From Typha latifolia (lineage: Eukaryota; Streptophyta; Magnoliopsida; Poales; Typhaceae), in contig CM034099.1 in the NCBI GenBank assembly GCA_019914945.1, forward strand, positions 9,313,001-9,377,000: DNA of 64,000 bases, in the 5' to 3' direction. Below the pieces are notes generated by a model. That model made no database searches. It had not been told where the DNA came from and saw only the letters and a program-made list of their open reading frames with translations. Position numbers and translations under genes: made by a program. Below, piece after piece: positions 21,590 to 32,891 of the stretch (position 1 is its first letter; each line of letters starts with the position of its first letter).

Positions 21590-24500
21590 ATGTGTCTCAT
21601 TTCCCAACTCTTCTTAATGAAGCCCCCGCAAGTGTTTCACCCAACTGTAAAGATATGTTGCTCGTACCTCCTCCTGATAATCCTCCAAACTAATGTTCTT
21701 CTTCTCCAGTCCTCCCCCGTCGTCAAGGCTTTGGGAAGTAGTGAAACCGACCGTCGTGCTCTCCTAGCCTTCAAGGCAGCAATAACCCATGATCCTCACG
21801 GCTTCCTGAGGTCGTGGAACGTGACGGTTCCCTTCTGCCAATGGCCGGGCGTCGCTTGCCGTGGCCAAAACAAGGGAAGGATGACATCCTTGGTCCTCGA
21901 GTCGAAGGGCCTTGAAGGCCCTCTATCTCCTTCTATTGGAAATTTTACCTTCCTCACTGTACTTCGCCTCCCAGGCAACACACTCAGTGGCACTATACCC
22001 CCCCCAGTTAGGCCAGCTAAGAAGCCTCTATCTCCTTAACTTGAGCTCCAACTCCTTGGACGGAGCCATTCCTTCTAGTTTAGGCTTATGTAATGATCTT
22101 GTATTTATCGACTTCACCAATAATAGGCTCTCCGAAAGCATCCCTTTTGAGCTCGGCTCCCTGCCCAAGCTGCAGGTGTTGAATCTAGGCTCTAGCAGGC
22201 TTACAGGACACATCCCATCTTGGCCTGCGGGGAACCTCTCATCCCTGCTGCAGCTTGATCTCTCCTACAACAATCTCTCCGGCGAGATACCGCCATCCTT
22301 GGGAGACATCTCTTCCCTCCTGTCTCTTTATCTATCAGCCAACGACCTCATTGGGCACATACCACCTTCCTTCGGAAATCTTTCCTCGCTCCAGTCTCTC
22401 GCTCTTGCCGACAATGAGCTCGACGGTGTAATCCCAGCCGAGATGGGCAAGCTCCTGAATCTAAGCTATCTCGATCTCTCTAACAACGGTCTTACCGGGG
22501 AGATTCCACCCTCGGTAGATAAACTCCGATCCCTTGCTACCCTCATTCTGCCAAACAACAATCTCACAGGAGTTATTCCTCCTGGGCTGGGTAACCTTGC
22601 TTCTCTCAATTATCTTGTCCTCTCAGGAAATGGCCTCAAGGGTTTGATCCCTTCATCACTCACCAACCTATCATCTCTCAATGTTCTTGATCTAGCGAGA
22701 AACCGTCTCGACGGGCACCTGTCAAAGGACTTTGGCCAGCTGACGAGCCTAGTCTTCTTTGACGTGTCTGAGAATAATCTTTCAGGCGCCATTCCCCTGT
22801 CGCTCTACAATATATCATCTCTACAAACTCTGAGTTGTACAAATAATCACCTTTCTGGAACACTTCCTCTCCACATCGGCGATACCCTTCCTAACCTTCA
22901 ATACCTCAACATGGTGGGAAACCAGCTCGAAGGGCCCATTCCGATCTCGTTGTCTAATGCTTCTGGGCTTCAAAAAATTGATCTAAGTCAAAACCAATTT
23001 AGCGGAAGAATACCTGCAAATCTTGGTAGATTGCAATCTCTCTTTCGGTTGGGCTTGGAGTCCAACGAGCTTGAAGCTAGGGAGGCAAGTGATTGGGATT
23101 TTCTCTCTTCACTGGCTAACTGCACTCAGTTGAAGGTGCTAAGCCTAAATAAGAACGACCTTGCAGGTGAATTACCTACCTCAATTACCAATCTCTCTAC
23201 TCAGATCCAAACGTTAACCCTTGGGCAGAATCAACTTACTGGGACCCTTCCTCCTGGGATTGGGAACTTGGTAAACTTGAACACCTTGGGTGTTCAGCAG
23301 AACAACTTCATTGGCACTATTCCGGAGTCTTTTGGCAAACTTACAAACCTAGAAGCTTTAATCTTGTTTAGCAATAAACTTTCAGGTACGATACCATCTT
23401 CCCTTGGTAATCTCACCCGGTTGAATGAGCTCTATCTTGAAAAAAATGAATTGCAAGGTGAAATACCAATTAGCCTTGGAGACTGTCAGAATTTAAACAC
23501 CTTAAATCTTACTAGCAACCACTTCATTGGATCCATTCCCGAAGAAATCCTTACTCTTCCTTCTTTATCCATATATCTTGGCTTATCAAACAATTCCTTG
23601 AGTGGGTCACTGCCATCAGAAGTGGGTAATTTGAAGAACCTTTGGTTCTTGGATATCTCCAACAATAGGTTCTCAGGTAGAATTCCTGATACCATAGGTT
23701 ATTGTCAATTGTTGGAAATTCTCTATTTGAATGGCAACTTCTTTGAAGGAGCTATCCCTTCATCTTTCAAGTTCTTAAGAGGCATGAAGATACTGGATTT
23801 ATCACATAATAATCTTTCCGGCCCTATCCCCGATTTTTTAGCAGATTTTCCGTATCTGCAACTTGTAAATCTATCGTTCAACAATCTTGATGGTGAAGTA
23901 CCAGATCAAGGAGTCTTCAAGAATGTCAGTGCAATATCACTCCTTGGAAACAACCACCTCTGTGGGGGTGTCATGGATTTACATTTGCCTCGTTGCTCAA
24001 TTCAAACATCGAAGAAGCATCGATCACTTGTGCTGAGAGTAATTGTCCCGGTCATTTGTGGACTCTTACTGCTGGTCATAATGTTCATTACTTGTCTTCT
24101 GATAAGAAGTTCAAACAAGCAACATTTGTCTATGATCCCCTCGGCCTCGCGGGATCTTCACTGGAGAGTTTCTTACACGGAATTGATGAAGGCAACTGAT
24201 AATTTTTCTTCGGAAAAATTGATTGGCAGGGGAGCACATGGTTCTGTGTTCAAAGGGATTTTGTCTGATGGGGAAACTGTAGTTGCAGTCAAGATTGTTG
24301 ATCTCCAGCAGCGACAAGCCCTTAGGACCTTCATGGCAGAATGTGAAGTTTTGAGGAATATTAGACATCGCAATCTTGTCAAGATCTTAACAAGTTGTGC
24401 AACTTTGGACTCCAGAGGTAATGATTTTAGAGCTCTGGTTTTTGAGTTCATGCCAAACAGGAGTCTGGAGAATTGGTTGCATCCAGAAGTCGATGCAAAG

Positions 24501-25329
24501 ATTTATTCGAGGAGTTTAAAACTTGTTGAAAGAGTAAACATTGCGATAGATGTGGCTGCCGCACTGAATTATCTTCACAATGGATGCGAGATACCAATTA
24601 TCCATTGTGATCTAAAGCCAAGCAATGTCCTTCTTGACCAAAATATGAGTGCGCATGTAGGAGACTTTGGCCTGGCAAGGTTCCTTCGAACAAGCAGCAA
24701 CATGGCGTATCGAGATCCATCTAGTTCGGTTGCTGTTAAGGGGTCCATTGGATACGTTCCTCCTGGTAATGATACTTGGTCTTTTCTTTCAAGTGTTTAT
24801 ATATATATATAACTAGAATGTATAAGAAGGCTCAAAGGGAGATCAAACTTCATTTTTCTAATTTCTTCCACTTGTTTGGATCCTTCTTGCTTTAGAGTAA
24901 TAGCATACATATATTTTTAAGTTTCTTGGCCATTGGTAAATTGCAGAATATGGGATGGGCAGCCATTTGTCAACTCAAGGTGATGTTTACAGCTATAGTA
25001 TCCTTCTGCTGGAGCTACTTACGGGAAGGAGGCCTACAGATAACATGTTCCGAGATGGTCTTACCCTTCAAACTTTCATCGAGAAGGAAATGTCAAAAGA
25101 AATATCCCTCCTCACCTTGATTGTGGATCCCTCTCTGTTTTCAGAAGTTGGAGAGGAAACTATAGTTGATCTTGACCAAGGAAACAAATCGAGTAATAGG
25201 ATAGAGCATTGCCTAACTTGGCTTCTCAAAGTTGGACTATCATGCGCAAAGGAGTCACCAAGAGAACGCATGAAGATGAAGGATGTGGAATCCCAGATGA
25301 TGACTATCAGGGAATTGCTTCTACCGTGA
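21590..25329 (+). CDS. Non-RD LRR receptor-like kinase (XA21/EFR-type, LRR-XII), one intron, frame broken in C8 run
   Basis: This encodes a plasma-membrane immune-type receptor kinase of about 1185 residues if the frame break at 21998-22005 is set aside. It has a signal peptide (hydrophobic about 22-40), an LRR N-terminal cap (SETDRRALLAFKAAI, PFCQWPGVAC) and about 26 plant-type LRRs. After these come a membrane segment (about 813-836) and a Ser/Thr kinase. Kinase landmarks are GRGAHGSVFKG (about 879), catalytic VAVK lysine (901), HCDLKPSN (1005) and DFG (1025). HCD in place of HRD marks a non-RD kinase, known in this family for pattern-recognition receptors. Exon 1 is 21590-24765 and exon 2 is 24947-25329. 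The intron lies inside the P-P-E-Y-G motif, the usual site in this family. A second possible start is Met10 (21617). The family normally has 21-25 LRRs, so this one is long. Confidence 0.92.
21998..22005 (+). other. Run of eight C breaking the kinase reading frame
   Basis: The frame from 21590 reaches SGTIPPPVR and stops at 22039. The frame one base on gives PQLGQLRSLYLLNLS, a normal LRR continuation. Seven C would keep one open frame through exon 1. The break is either a base-calling error at a homopolymer or a real allele that truncates the receptor at about 149 residues. Confidence 0.9.
24766..24946 (+). other. Kinase gene intron
   Basis: It starts GTAATG and ends TTGCAG. Removing it joins GYVPP to EYGMGSHLSTQGDVYSYS in frame, across the activation-segment end of the kinase. 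If retained, the frame runs to a stop at 24812 and loses the kinase C-lobe. Confidence 0.92.
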
Positions 25330-25405
25330 TCATCTTCTTTTATTAGGAATAATTATTATCTATACTCTTAATGCTTGTTATTATATATTATATATGTTCA
25401 TTTGT

Positions 25406-26066
25406 AAGAGCATCTCCAACCGGGCTCTAAAACTCTAAATTTGGAGCCCGATGGAGCTCCAACCAAGGTCTAAATGGGACTCCAAATTTAAAGCCATGAA
25501 TAGTGGGGCTCCAAATTTGGAGCCCCGCCATGAAAATGGAGCCGGGCTCTATTTGTCATATCAACTTTTTAAAAATGCCAAAATTGCCTAATAAGTGTTA
25601 TATTCAATAATTTTAATTCAATTTGTATTCTTTGTTAAATAATTTAGTTAGTTAAACTGAGTATATAATTAGTTTTACTAATTGGTTTTTAACAAAAATA
25701 ATACTATTGGAAAGGTCTCATCGATACCTTTAAAATGAGTCTAATATTAAATTATTTTTGAGTTAATTTTAATTTTAATTTTTTTATTATTTATAAAAAT
25801 GAGTCTAATATTAAATTATTTTGATTCGTTTAATTAAAAAATTAGTAATTTAAAATTAATTCTAAAACTATTAAATATTAATCTTATTTTAAAGATCTCG
25901 ACGAGAGTTTTCTAACCATATATTTTTTAATAAAAAATAATAACACTAAGATGATCTATTAATCAATTTAAAATAGCTCATATAATAATATATATATGGA
26001 GTCCGGTGCATTAGAGTTCGCATGAGTCTTGCTCCATTTTTTGCTTCAAGCATGGGAGATGCTAAA
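25406..26066 (+). mobile_element. MITE-like element with GAGCATCTCC ends
   Basis: The left end reads GAGCATCTCCAACCGGGCTC and the right end, on the other strand, AGCATCTCCCATGC. GAGCATCTCCAA ends are common on short non-coding plant transposons. Inside are many GGAGCTCC / GGGCTCC words, a perfect 22-bp palindrome at 25505-25526, and two direct copies of AAAATGAGTCTAATATTAAA (25731 and 25797). No ORF is present. I could not define a target duplication, so the superfamily is open. Confidence 0.45.
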
Positions 26067-26067
26067 A

Positions 26068-26545
26068 TAAAGCTTACCTTCTCTACAGTAATACTTGTGT
26101 GCCGTAAAGTTTGAATGGACTCAGTCAAAAAGTCAAAACCACTGAGTTATCTGGAACAGTACTCTGAGCAATAAATGGAGTGAGTTTTCTTTTCCATTAT
26201 TTGTAAATGAAGTCTCATATTTACTTAAAAATACCGAGCAACATTCAGTGTTAACTTTAATTTAACATGCACCCGATGCATAAAACAAAAAGTAGAATAT
26301 TTTGTCCATTTCAAAAAATTATTTCTAATTTCCTCACAGTTATCTTGCTCCTCAAATATCACTTTTGAAGTTAAATAACAATAGTTTTAGAACTATTGAT
26401 TTTGTGAATTTCCATGTTTATATACGATTTTAGAATTTTAGAGACTTGATTTGATTCTATTTTAATAAAATTGATGTTTTGATTTGTCCCCAAGTAATTT
26501 TGGAGGCTTAATTTCGCTCTATGATTAAGTTAATGTGATAGCCAT
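26068..26545. other. AT-rich spacer, nothing recognised
   Basis: No ORF, repeat or domain can be supported between the MITE-like element and the LINE-B poly(A) end. Confidence 0.5.
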
Positions 26546-26576
26546 GTTTTTTTTTTTTTGAATAATAGTCCGTAGA

Positions 26577-27145
26577 CTAGAAGTTTTCATTCAGCCCAAG
26601 AGCGCCATTTACACCCGACGGCAATTCGTCCCAGATTTTACAAAGTGTTTTATGGCCAGCCAGCCTAGCTAAGTGATGAGCAAGGGTATTATTGCTCCTA
26701 TTAGTATAGCACACCTGCACATGAGATAGGGTGGAAGCTATCCTAGTACATTCTTGAATTACCCTAAGGATTGTCCAATTCGTATCTGTAGCTTCACCAT
26801 TGACCGTATTAACGACAATCTGAGAGTCACTGAAGAACCAACAGGTGTTCCTTGCTGCCTGGTTTGCTATCTCCTTTAATCGTTCCAGTAGCGATGAGGC
26901 TTCTCCCACCGGTGCACTTTCACAATGCCGTAGGAAGATAGATTTGGCAGTGCAAAATCCTATTGGAAACCTATAGAGAGTGTACCAATCCCAGCAGTAT
27001 GTCCCCCTTTCCATGCAACATCCACCCAACATGTAAGGTCACCCTCCAAAGGCCGAGCTAGTTGATCCTCCATCTGATCAGTGGTGTTGGCGTCATGATC
27101 ACTGGAGTCATGGTTGGGCTTCCACAGCCGATCTGCCTCGTCCAT
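26577..27145 (-). pseudogene. LINE-B RNase H domain
   Basis: Residues such as WVDVAWKGG, SAPVGEASSLLERLKE, FFSDSQIVVNTVN (catalytic Asp region) and NRSNNTLAHHLARLA follow the order of the plant L1 RNase H domain, which removes RNA from the RNA-DNA hybrid. A frame change near 27000 separates the first Asp region from the rest. Confidence 0.8.
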
Positions 27146-27199
27146 TGTTCTTCTTGGTTCAACCTCTTCTCACCTGAAAGCCAAGTTGTTCCTTGCTTT

Positions 27200-28093
27200 C
27201 TAGATGGCCCACATTAGTGTAAATGCATATGTGAGCTGGTCGAACATGAGATTGCTCTTGGTAGCTAGCATCCAATCCTCCAGACTTCGTGGGCAGCTAT
27301 CCAATCTAAATCCCAGCCTTGAGGCGAACCAAATCGCCCTTACCACGTTACAGCCCAACAGCAAGTGCTCAACAGTTTCCTTCACAGATTTGCACACTAG
27401 GTAGGTATCGTCCACCAACGGCATCCGCTTGTTCATAGCAACAGCCACCAAGAGCGCGCCAACTATGCATCGCCAAATGAATGTCTTCACCCGAGGTATA
27501 GAGCTATTTTTGTGCCTTATCAGTTGCTAGATTTTGTTAGCGGTGCTTTGATTAGATGAGCTAGCTCCATCATTGGTACAACGCTTCTTATAGAAGGAGC
27601 CTGCCGAGTAAACACCGGACGGAGTGTCTCTCCAAATAAGCTTGTCCTGCGAAGATAGAGAGGCTGGACCCAATGATATGTTGGGTATAGTGGTTGCTAT
27701 CTTAGTGGGAAACATTGCTCTGATAAGCTCCTCCTTCCATCCATCCTTATGCAGCAGGTGCTTCACATGAGTTATCCCATTTGGAAGGGTTATTGCGTCC
27801 AAATCAAATTGAGGGATCCATGGATCATCCTTTATGATGATGGATTCCCCATCTCCAATAATCCAGCGGGCACCTTGCCTGACCCAGTCCTTGACTCCCA
27901 CAATTGAGTTCCAGACCCATGAACTCCTTTGCTTCATCTTGGCTTGCCAGAGTGGAGTAGATGGGAAGTATTTAGCTTTTAACACCCTACCCCAGAGAGA
28001 GTAAGGCTTTGATATCATCCTCCATACTAGCTTAGCAACAAGCGCTTGATTAACGTGGAGCAATCTTCTAACTCCCATGCCTCCACTCTTCAT
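27200..28093 (-). pseudogene. LINE-B RT C-terminal and zinc-binding region
   Basis: KSGGMGVRRLLHVNQALVAK, WGRVLKAKYFPSTPLWQAK and the WIIGDGESIIIKDDPW linker are the conserved blocks that follow plant LINE RTs. The zf-RVT part (MKTFIWRCIVGALLVAVAMN and VKETVEHLLLGCNVVRAIW) keeps its CxxC-H-C-type spacing in part. A stop separates the two at about 27510. Confidence 0.8.
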
Positions 28094-28145
28094 TGCCTTA
28101 CAAATGCTATCCCAACTTTTGAGGTAGACACTCCTTTTAGCTGAA

Positions 28146-29410
28146 TCAAACCCCCCACCAAAAGTCTTTGATAACTGTAGTCAGCTTGTCGAGCAGTTTC
28201 TTTGGGAACAAGATTGACGACATGTAGTATGATGGTATTGCACTGAGTACCAACTTGATGAGGACTAACCGACCTGCATGCGATAGATGTTTAGATTTCC
28301 ACCCATCTAGCCTTTGCTTGGAATTGTTGATGATGAAACTAAAAGCCTCCACTTTAGATTTCGAAAGAAGCAAAGTGTTGCCTAAGTATCTATCTTGCAT
28401 ATCCATGTTTTTCACATTGAGTATACTAAGGTCCACCATCTTCTTGCTCGCCTCTATCCTCGAGTTGAAATGTATTGCTGACTTATTAAAATTGATAGCT
28501 TGTCTAGACCAATCACAGTACAGGCCAATGCAGTTCTTTAGGCAGGTAACCTCCATCTTTGCTCTCTCGAACAGGAGTAGCTCGTCAGCAAACATCATGT
28601 GTGAGATAGGAGGTGCATTCTTAGCAATCTTGATGCCTCTAAGCCTGTTCATCCTCATCTCATGCTCCAGGAGCAAAGATAAGACTTTAGAGCCAATGAT
28701 GAATAAGTAGGGCGATAGAGGGCACCCTTGCCATATGCCCCTAGTAGGAGAAAAGTACCCGTCAGCACAACCATTTATTTCCACTGCTAAAGAAGTGGAG
28801 GAGATGCAAGCATGAATTAAGGCAATGAAATTATCAGGGAATCTAAAGATCCTCAAGGAGTCACTAATGAACTTCCACTCCATCCGATCAAAAGTTTTAG
28901 AGAGGTCTGCTTTGATGATAAACATCCCTGACTTGCTTTGAGTGTTCTTTAGAAATCTCACCACCTCTTGGGTAGAACCAGGTTGTCAACAATCTGCCTC
29001 CCGAGTATGAAGGCATTTTGAGCCTCCGAGATCAAAGAGTTCAGCAGAGGTTTCATTCTCGTGGCAATGAGTTTGGCAATTACTTTGTAAGTGGTATTAT
29101 AGAGGCTTATAGGTCAAAAATCACTAACAGTTTCCAGGGCTTCATTCTTCGGAATGAGGACTATGTTGGATCTGTTCAAAGCCTTGTCCATCCTTCTGGT
29201 AGAGAAGAAGCATCTCACAGAGTCACAAATGGTAGGTCGCAGGTCAGACCAATGCATCTGGAAAGACCTAGCATTGATACCATCAGGGCCTATAGCTCGG
29301 TCTGGAGCCAGGCTCTTTAGGATAGATCCAATCTCCTCATTTAAAGGGGTGGTACTGAGCCCTGCCGCTGCCATCAGGTCTATTTTAGGCCAGTCTATGC
29401 AGTTGACCAA
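28146..29410 (-). pseudogene. LINE-B reverse transcriptase
   Basis: It has PDRAIGPDGINA, then motif A KADLSKTFDRMEW, motif B GCPLSPYLFIIGSK and the catalytic box as FADELLLF. The usual box is FADD or YADD, so the second catalytic Asp is changed to Glu. A stop and frameshift lie between 28965 and 29120, around NAFILGRQIVDNL. This enzyme would be inactive. Confidence 0.85.
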
Positions 29411-29601
29411 GTGGTGATTGAGGAGAGAGGAAGGGTTTGTAGTAGCGAATGTCTCCCTGAAGTGATTAACAAAGGCTTTCTTTATCTTCTTTTGATAGTG
29501 AGTCCACTGTCCATCACCCAGCTTGAGATCATCTATCTTGTTTCTTCTTTTGCGAGCAGTAGCAGTAGCATGAAAAAATTTGGTGTTTCGATCTCCCCAA
29601 G

Positions 29602-30197
29602 CTAGCCATCGTATCCTAGAACGCTGGTGCCAGAATTTCTCTTCCTATCGGAGCAAATTATCGTGCATGCAGCGAAGCACTCGTTCCCGAGCCTAGTCCT
29701 CCTCACGTTTTGGACTAGTCTGGAGTTGTAGAATTTCTCTTTCAATAGCACATATTCTCTCCTTTGGGTTACTACCTTTTTCCTTTGCCCAGCTTTAATC
29801 TTTCTCCGTGAGAGCACACAGGTTGGAGGAGAGTGAACAACTACAGCTGTAGCACTGCAGCCAAGCCTCCTTGCAGCACTTAGTGAAGTATTCCATCGTA
29901 AACCACCAATTCTCCATGCGGAATCTGCGTCTTTGCCTACTCATCAGTGGATCTATACGTAAGAGGATGGGGTTTGATCACTTGCGATGGCAGGGAGGTG
30001 AAAGACCCCAGCAGAGTGGAATAGGGTGCTCCAATCCGGTGAGACAAGCACACAATCAAGCCTTGCTCTGATTAGGTCACAGGGAACCCTTCTATTGGAC
30101 CACGTGTAAGCAGGGCCCGAGAAGCCTAAGTTCATCAGACCTGCTCGTCGTATCTAGCTAGCAAACTTTTTGAGCTTTCTGCCCTTAGAAGGGGGAC
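29602..30197 (-). pseudogene. LINE-B endonuclease tail and linker
   Basis: GLMNLGFSGPAYTWSNRR, IRARLDCVLVSPDW and HLPAIASDQTPSS are the final endonuclease blocks. The conserved SDH is SDQ here. The basic linker to RT (SRRKIKAGQRKKVV and others) is broken by stops. Confidence 0.75.
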
Positions 30198-30204
30198 AAT
30201 ACTT

Positions 30205-30990
30205 GTGATGGATGGACAAACCGAGGTGGTGAATCATGGATTGGAACAATACTTGCGATGCTTTGTGGCGGACCGACCAAAGGATTAGGCCAAATTCCTT
30301 TCTTGGGCTGAGTGGTCATATAATACCGCTCATCACTCTAGCATCGGCATGACCCCCTTTGAGGCGGTTTATGGGCGCACTCCCCCTTGTCTTGCGTGCC
30401 TATGATAGACTCGCGGCGGCGGATAGGACCGAGCTTGACTTGGAACTTGCTGATCGAGATGAAACCTTGAGACGGCTCCATATGCACCAAGCAACAGCCC
30501 AAAATCACATGAAGCAGACTCATGACAAAGGCCGGCGTGAGCAAGAGTTTGAAGTGGATCAATTGGTGTCCGTTCGAGCTCAACCGTACCGGCAATCCAC
30601 ATTGAGGCCAATTTTGAACCAAAAGTTGGGTTACAAGTACTATGGTCCGTACCGAGTGCTACAACGAATCGGTCTAGTAGCTTACCGGTTGGACCTACCT
30701 GAAGGAACCAGGATACATCCGGCCTTCCATGTATCGGCATTGAAGGCCCAGATCGGGCCTAACCATGTGGTGGGTTCAGCCTTATTCGAACCAATGGAGG
30801 AAGATGGCCCCATTGAATTAGTCTGAATCTTAGGCCGTAGGAGAAAACGCTATGGATCCAGATTGGAGACTGAAGTGCTGATTGAGTAGCTGGGCAAACT
30901 GACGAGTCTACATGGGAGCTAGAGTCAGATATCCTGGATCGCTTCCCAAATTTCAAACCTTGAGGACAAGGTTGCGGAAGCGTGGTGGAT
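30205..30990 (+). pseudogene. Gypsy chromovirus integrase C-terminus and chromodomain
   Basis: It begins in the integrase core (DGQTEVVNHGLEQYLRCFV), continues with YNTAHHSSIGMTPFEAVYG, and has the open frame 30359-30826 with KVGDQV-like FEVDQLVSV, KYYGPYRVLQRIG and HPAFHVSALK. A chromodomain-like tail follows with stops (ILGRRRKRYGSRLETEVLIE). The pol end reads EDKVAEAWW just before the LTR. The upstream part of the element is missing, as LINE-B abuts at about 30200. Confidence 0.85.
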
Positions 30991-31987
30991 TGATATAATT
31001 CGAACTTCACCGATGTCATCTTGAGCTTAGATTCACTTTAGGAGTATCTTTGTTTCTTGTTTCAATGTTCAAATTTCAAAAAAATAAGTTTTCTGTAAGT
31101 CGCGTTCGAACGCGGTGGAGTGCGTTTGAATGCGGTTATGAACGCGGTTGTGAAGCTGTTGTGAACGGGTTGTGAGAATGTGCATTGTGCATTCGAATGC
31201 CCCATTCGAACGCACTGTGAATGCCTGCATCGTGTTCACAAATCCAGAGAAGTGGGAAACAGGCGCGTTCGATCGCGCATTCGAATGCTTGCATCGCGTT
31301 CGCAAATCCAGAGAATAGCGAACTCGGTGCGTTCGAATGTGGTCGGGCGCGTTTGAACGCGGTCGGGCACGTTCAAACGCGGTCAGCGAAATTGTATTAT
31401 TTAGGGTTAAATTTGAGTTGTTTGGTTAGCCTCTAAAAGGGATGTGGATGGCAACCAAAAAATTATTATTGAAGAATTGAGTTTTGCCTTGCCTCATTCG
31501 TCTTCTTCGCTCTCATTCTCTCAATCCCCGACGACGCCGCTTCTAATCTCCCTCGACTAATCACCCTAGACCCTAGACCCTTAGGGGTGGCCCTCTCCTT
31601 CCCCTTCTTTCAATCTATCCAACACTTGCCCTAACCCTTCCATCAACTATAACCTTTCCATCACCACTTTTCACCGGTGCCATCCCACAAATGCCGGTCG
31701 ACCTCCAACCACCATCATCCTTGGATCTCATGCCTCCATTCACGGATCCTAAATAGATCACCCTAATGTTTGTCCACTAATCGGACGATATCTTGAGATC
31801 CCCACATCTAATTTGGTTGAAACTTAATTTATTGGAAATCTCTTTTCTGGGGCTACAACCTATCCAAATTTCACATCGATCCAATGGCGGCATATCTCAA
31901 GATCTTATTTTAAAGTTTCGTGCCAGATCTAGTCTAGATCAAAGAATTGGAAGAGATCGAACCTTAGACTAAGGGGAGATCGTATCA
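30991..31987 (+). repeat. Gypsy 3' LTR (TGATA...TATCA), with TTCGAACGC cluster
   Basis: It starts TGATATAATTCG right after the pol end and polypurine-like GGAAGCGTGGTGGAT, and ends GATCGTATCA. The first 400 bp carry many TTCGAACGC and related words (31097-31385). The later part is pyrimidine-rich and closely matches, in reverse, the solo LTR 34917-35758. Confidence 0.82.
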
Positions 31988-32828
31988 CGCTCCGGATCAT
32001 CCATCACCTCCTACAAAAATCTCAAAATATTTGGGTCGGATGTACATGCATACCTCAGCTCGTCCAGGAGGGAAAGGTAGGAAAAGAATAGGCTGCAAGC
32101 TAGGCGGTATCGAGTTGGTGCGATAGTGCATTCGCCGCTCTATTTTCCGTTCCCTTCTTGTATTGGATTTCGTAATCATATCCCAGCAATTTTGTGACCC
32201 ATCGCTGCTATGCCATAGTGTGTATACGCTATCCCATAAAGTATGGAAGGCTACTTTGATCGATTCGGATAATAAATCATCTATCGATCAAATAAGGCTC
32301 CACTTGGTCACTGCATGTAGAATTACCAACATCTCTCTCTCATAAATCAATAATTGCTGAGATTTTTATGAGAAAGCCTTACTAAGAAAGACCATAGGAT
32401 GTCTTCTTTGCATAATTACAGCTCCTATGCCAACACCTGACACATCATTGACACTCACATGATGCACCTGGACCTGTGGGATATCAGTTCGATGAGGTCC
32501 TATCGCTGGTCTTTCTTGAAACTCCGATCGCTATCGAGGAGATAACGAATCAAATCGGCTTATGACATATTTTTTGAAATCATTGTGATCCTTTTGAATT
32601 GAGTCAACTCTATGCATCAATGTATGGAACATGCCCCTAAGTTCATCCATATTCACACTCATGGACGTTGGTTGACTCGGTCCTACCGTGGTCACTCCAA
32701 AGGAATTGACCTCACGGTTAGGGTCTTCGTTGATTGAGTCCTCCCTTGTCGGTGTGCTCTCCATAGGTCTCCTTGTTGATGTCATCTTCCTTGTTTCAAC
32801 CATTAATAGAGGTCTGAGGTTAACTTGG
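31988..32828 (-). pseudogene. Gypsy gag start and pol piece (minus copy)
   Basis: 31988-32410 matches 42297-42720 (RNase H-integrase junction of the - element). 32450-32803 matches 45295-45520 (gag start, MVETRKMTSTRRPMESTPTR then MHRVDSIQKDHNDFKKYVI). Most of gag-pol between them is deleted. The gag ATG is at 32803, just downstream (minus) of the primer site. Confidence 0.75.
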
Positions 32829-32891
32829 CTCTGATACTAATTTGTTAAGCTCTGATACCAAATTGTTAAGCTCTGATACCACTTTGGTAAG
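32829..32891 (-). repeat. Primer-binding site repeated three times in tandem (21-bp unit)
   Basis: Three head-to-tail 21-bp units (32829-32849, 32850-32870, 32871-32891) each contain, on the minus strand, GGTATCAGAG or a close variant. That word is the start of the usual primer-binding site for initiator tRNA-Met. Normal elements have one. The PBS of the element at 61970 is the same word in single copy. Confidence 0.8.

Larger units (their letters stand above)
26546..30197 (-). mobile_element. LINE-B (L1 type), 5'-truncated, decayed
   Basis: A poly(A) end (26546-26560, seen as T on +) marks the 3' end. From there the minus strand reads back through RNase H, zinc-binding region, RT and the last part of the endonuclease (GPAYTWSNRR, SDQTPSS near 29970-30110). 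The endonuclease N-terminus and ORF1 are gone, as gypsy sequence starts at about 30205. The 3' terminus closely resembles that of the LINE-derived element at 7986. Confidence 0.85.

Noticed and set aside
24812..24946. Alternative kinase C-terminus by reading into the intron
   Set aside because: Consensus GT...AG sites restore the invariant PPEYG motif, so the read-through end is not the main product.
28255..28710. 151-codon + strand frame
   Set aside because: Antisense of the LINE-B reverse transcriptase.
31097..31385. CRISPR-like array of TTCGAACGC words
   Set aside because: Words are 9 bp with irregular gaps, lie inside an LTR and recur in other LTR copies. This is a plant genome without cas genes.
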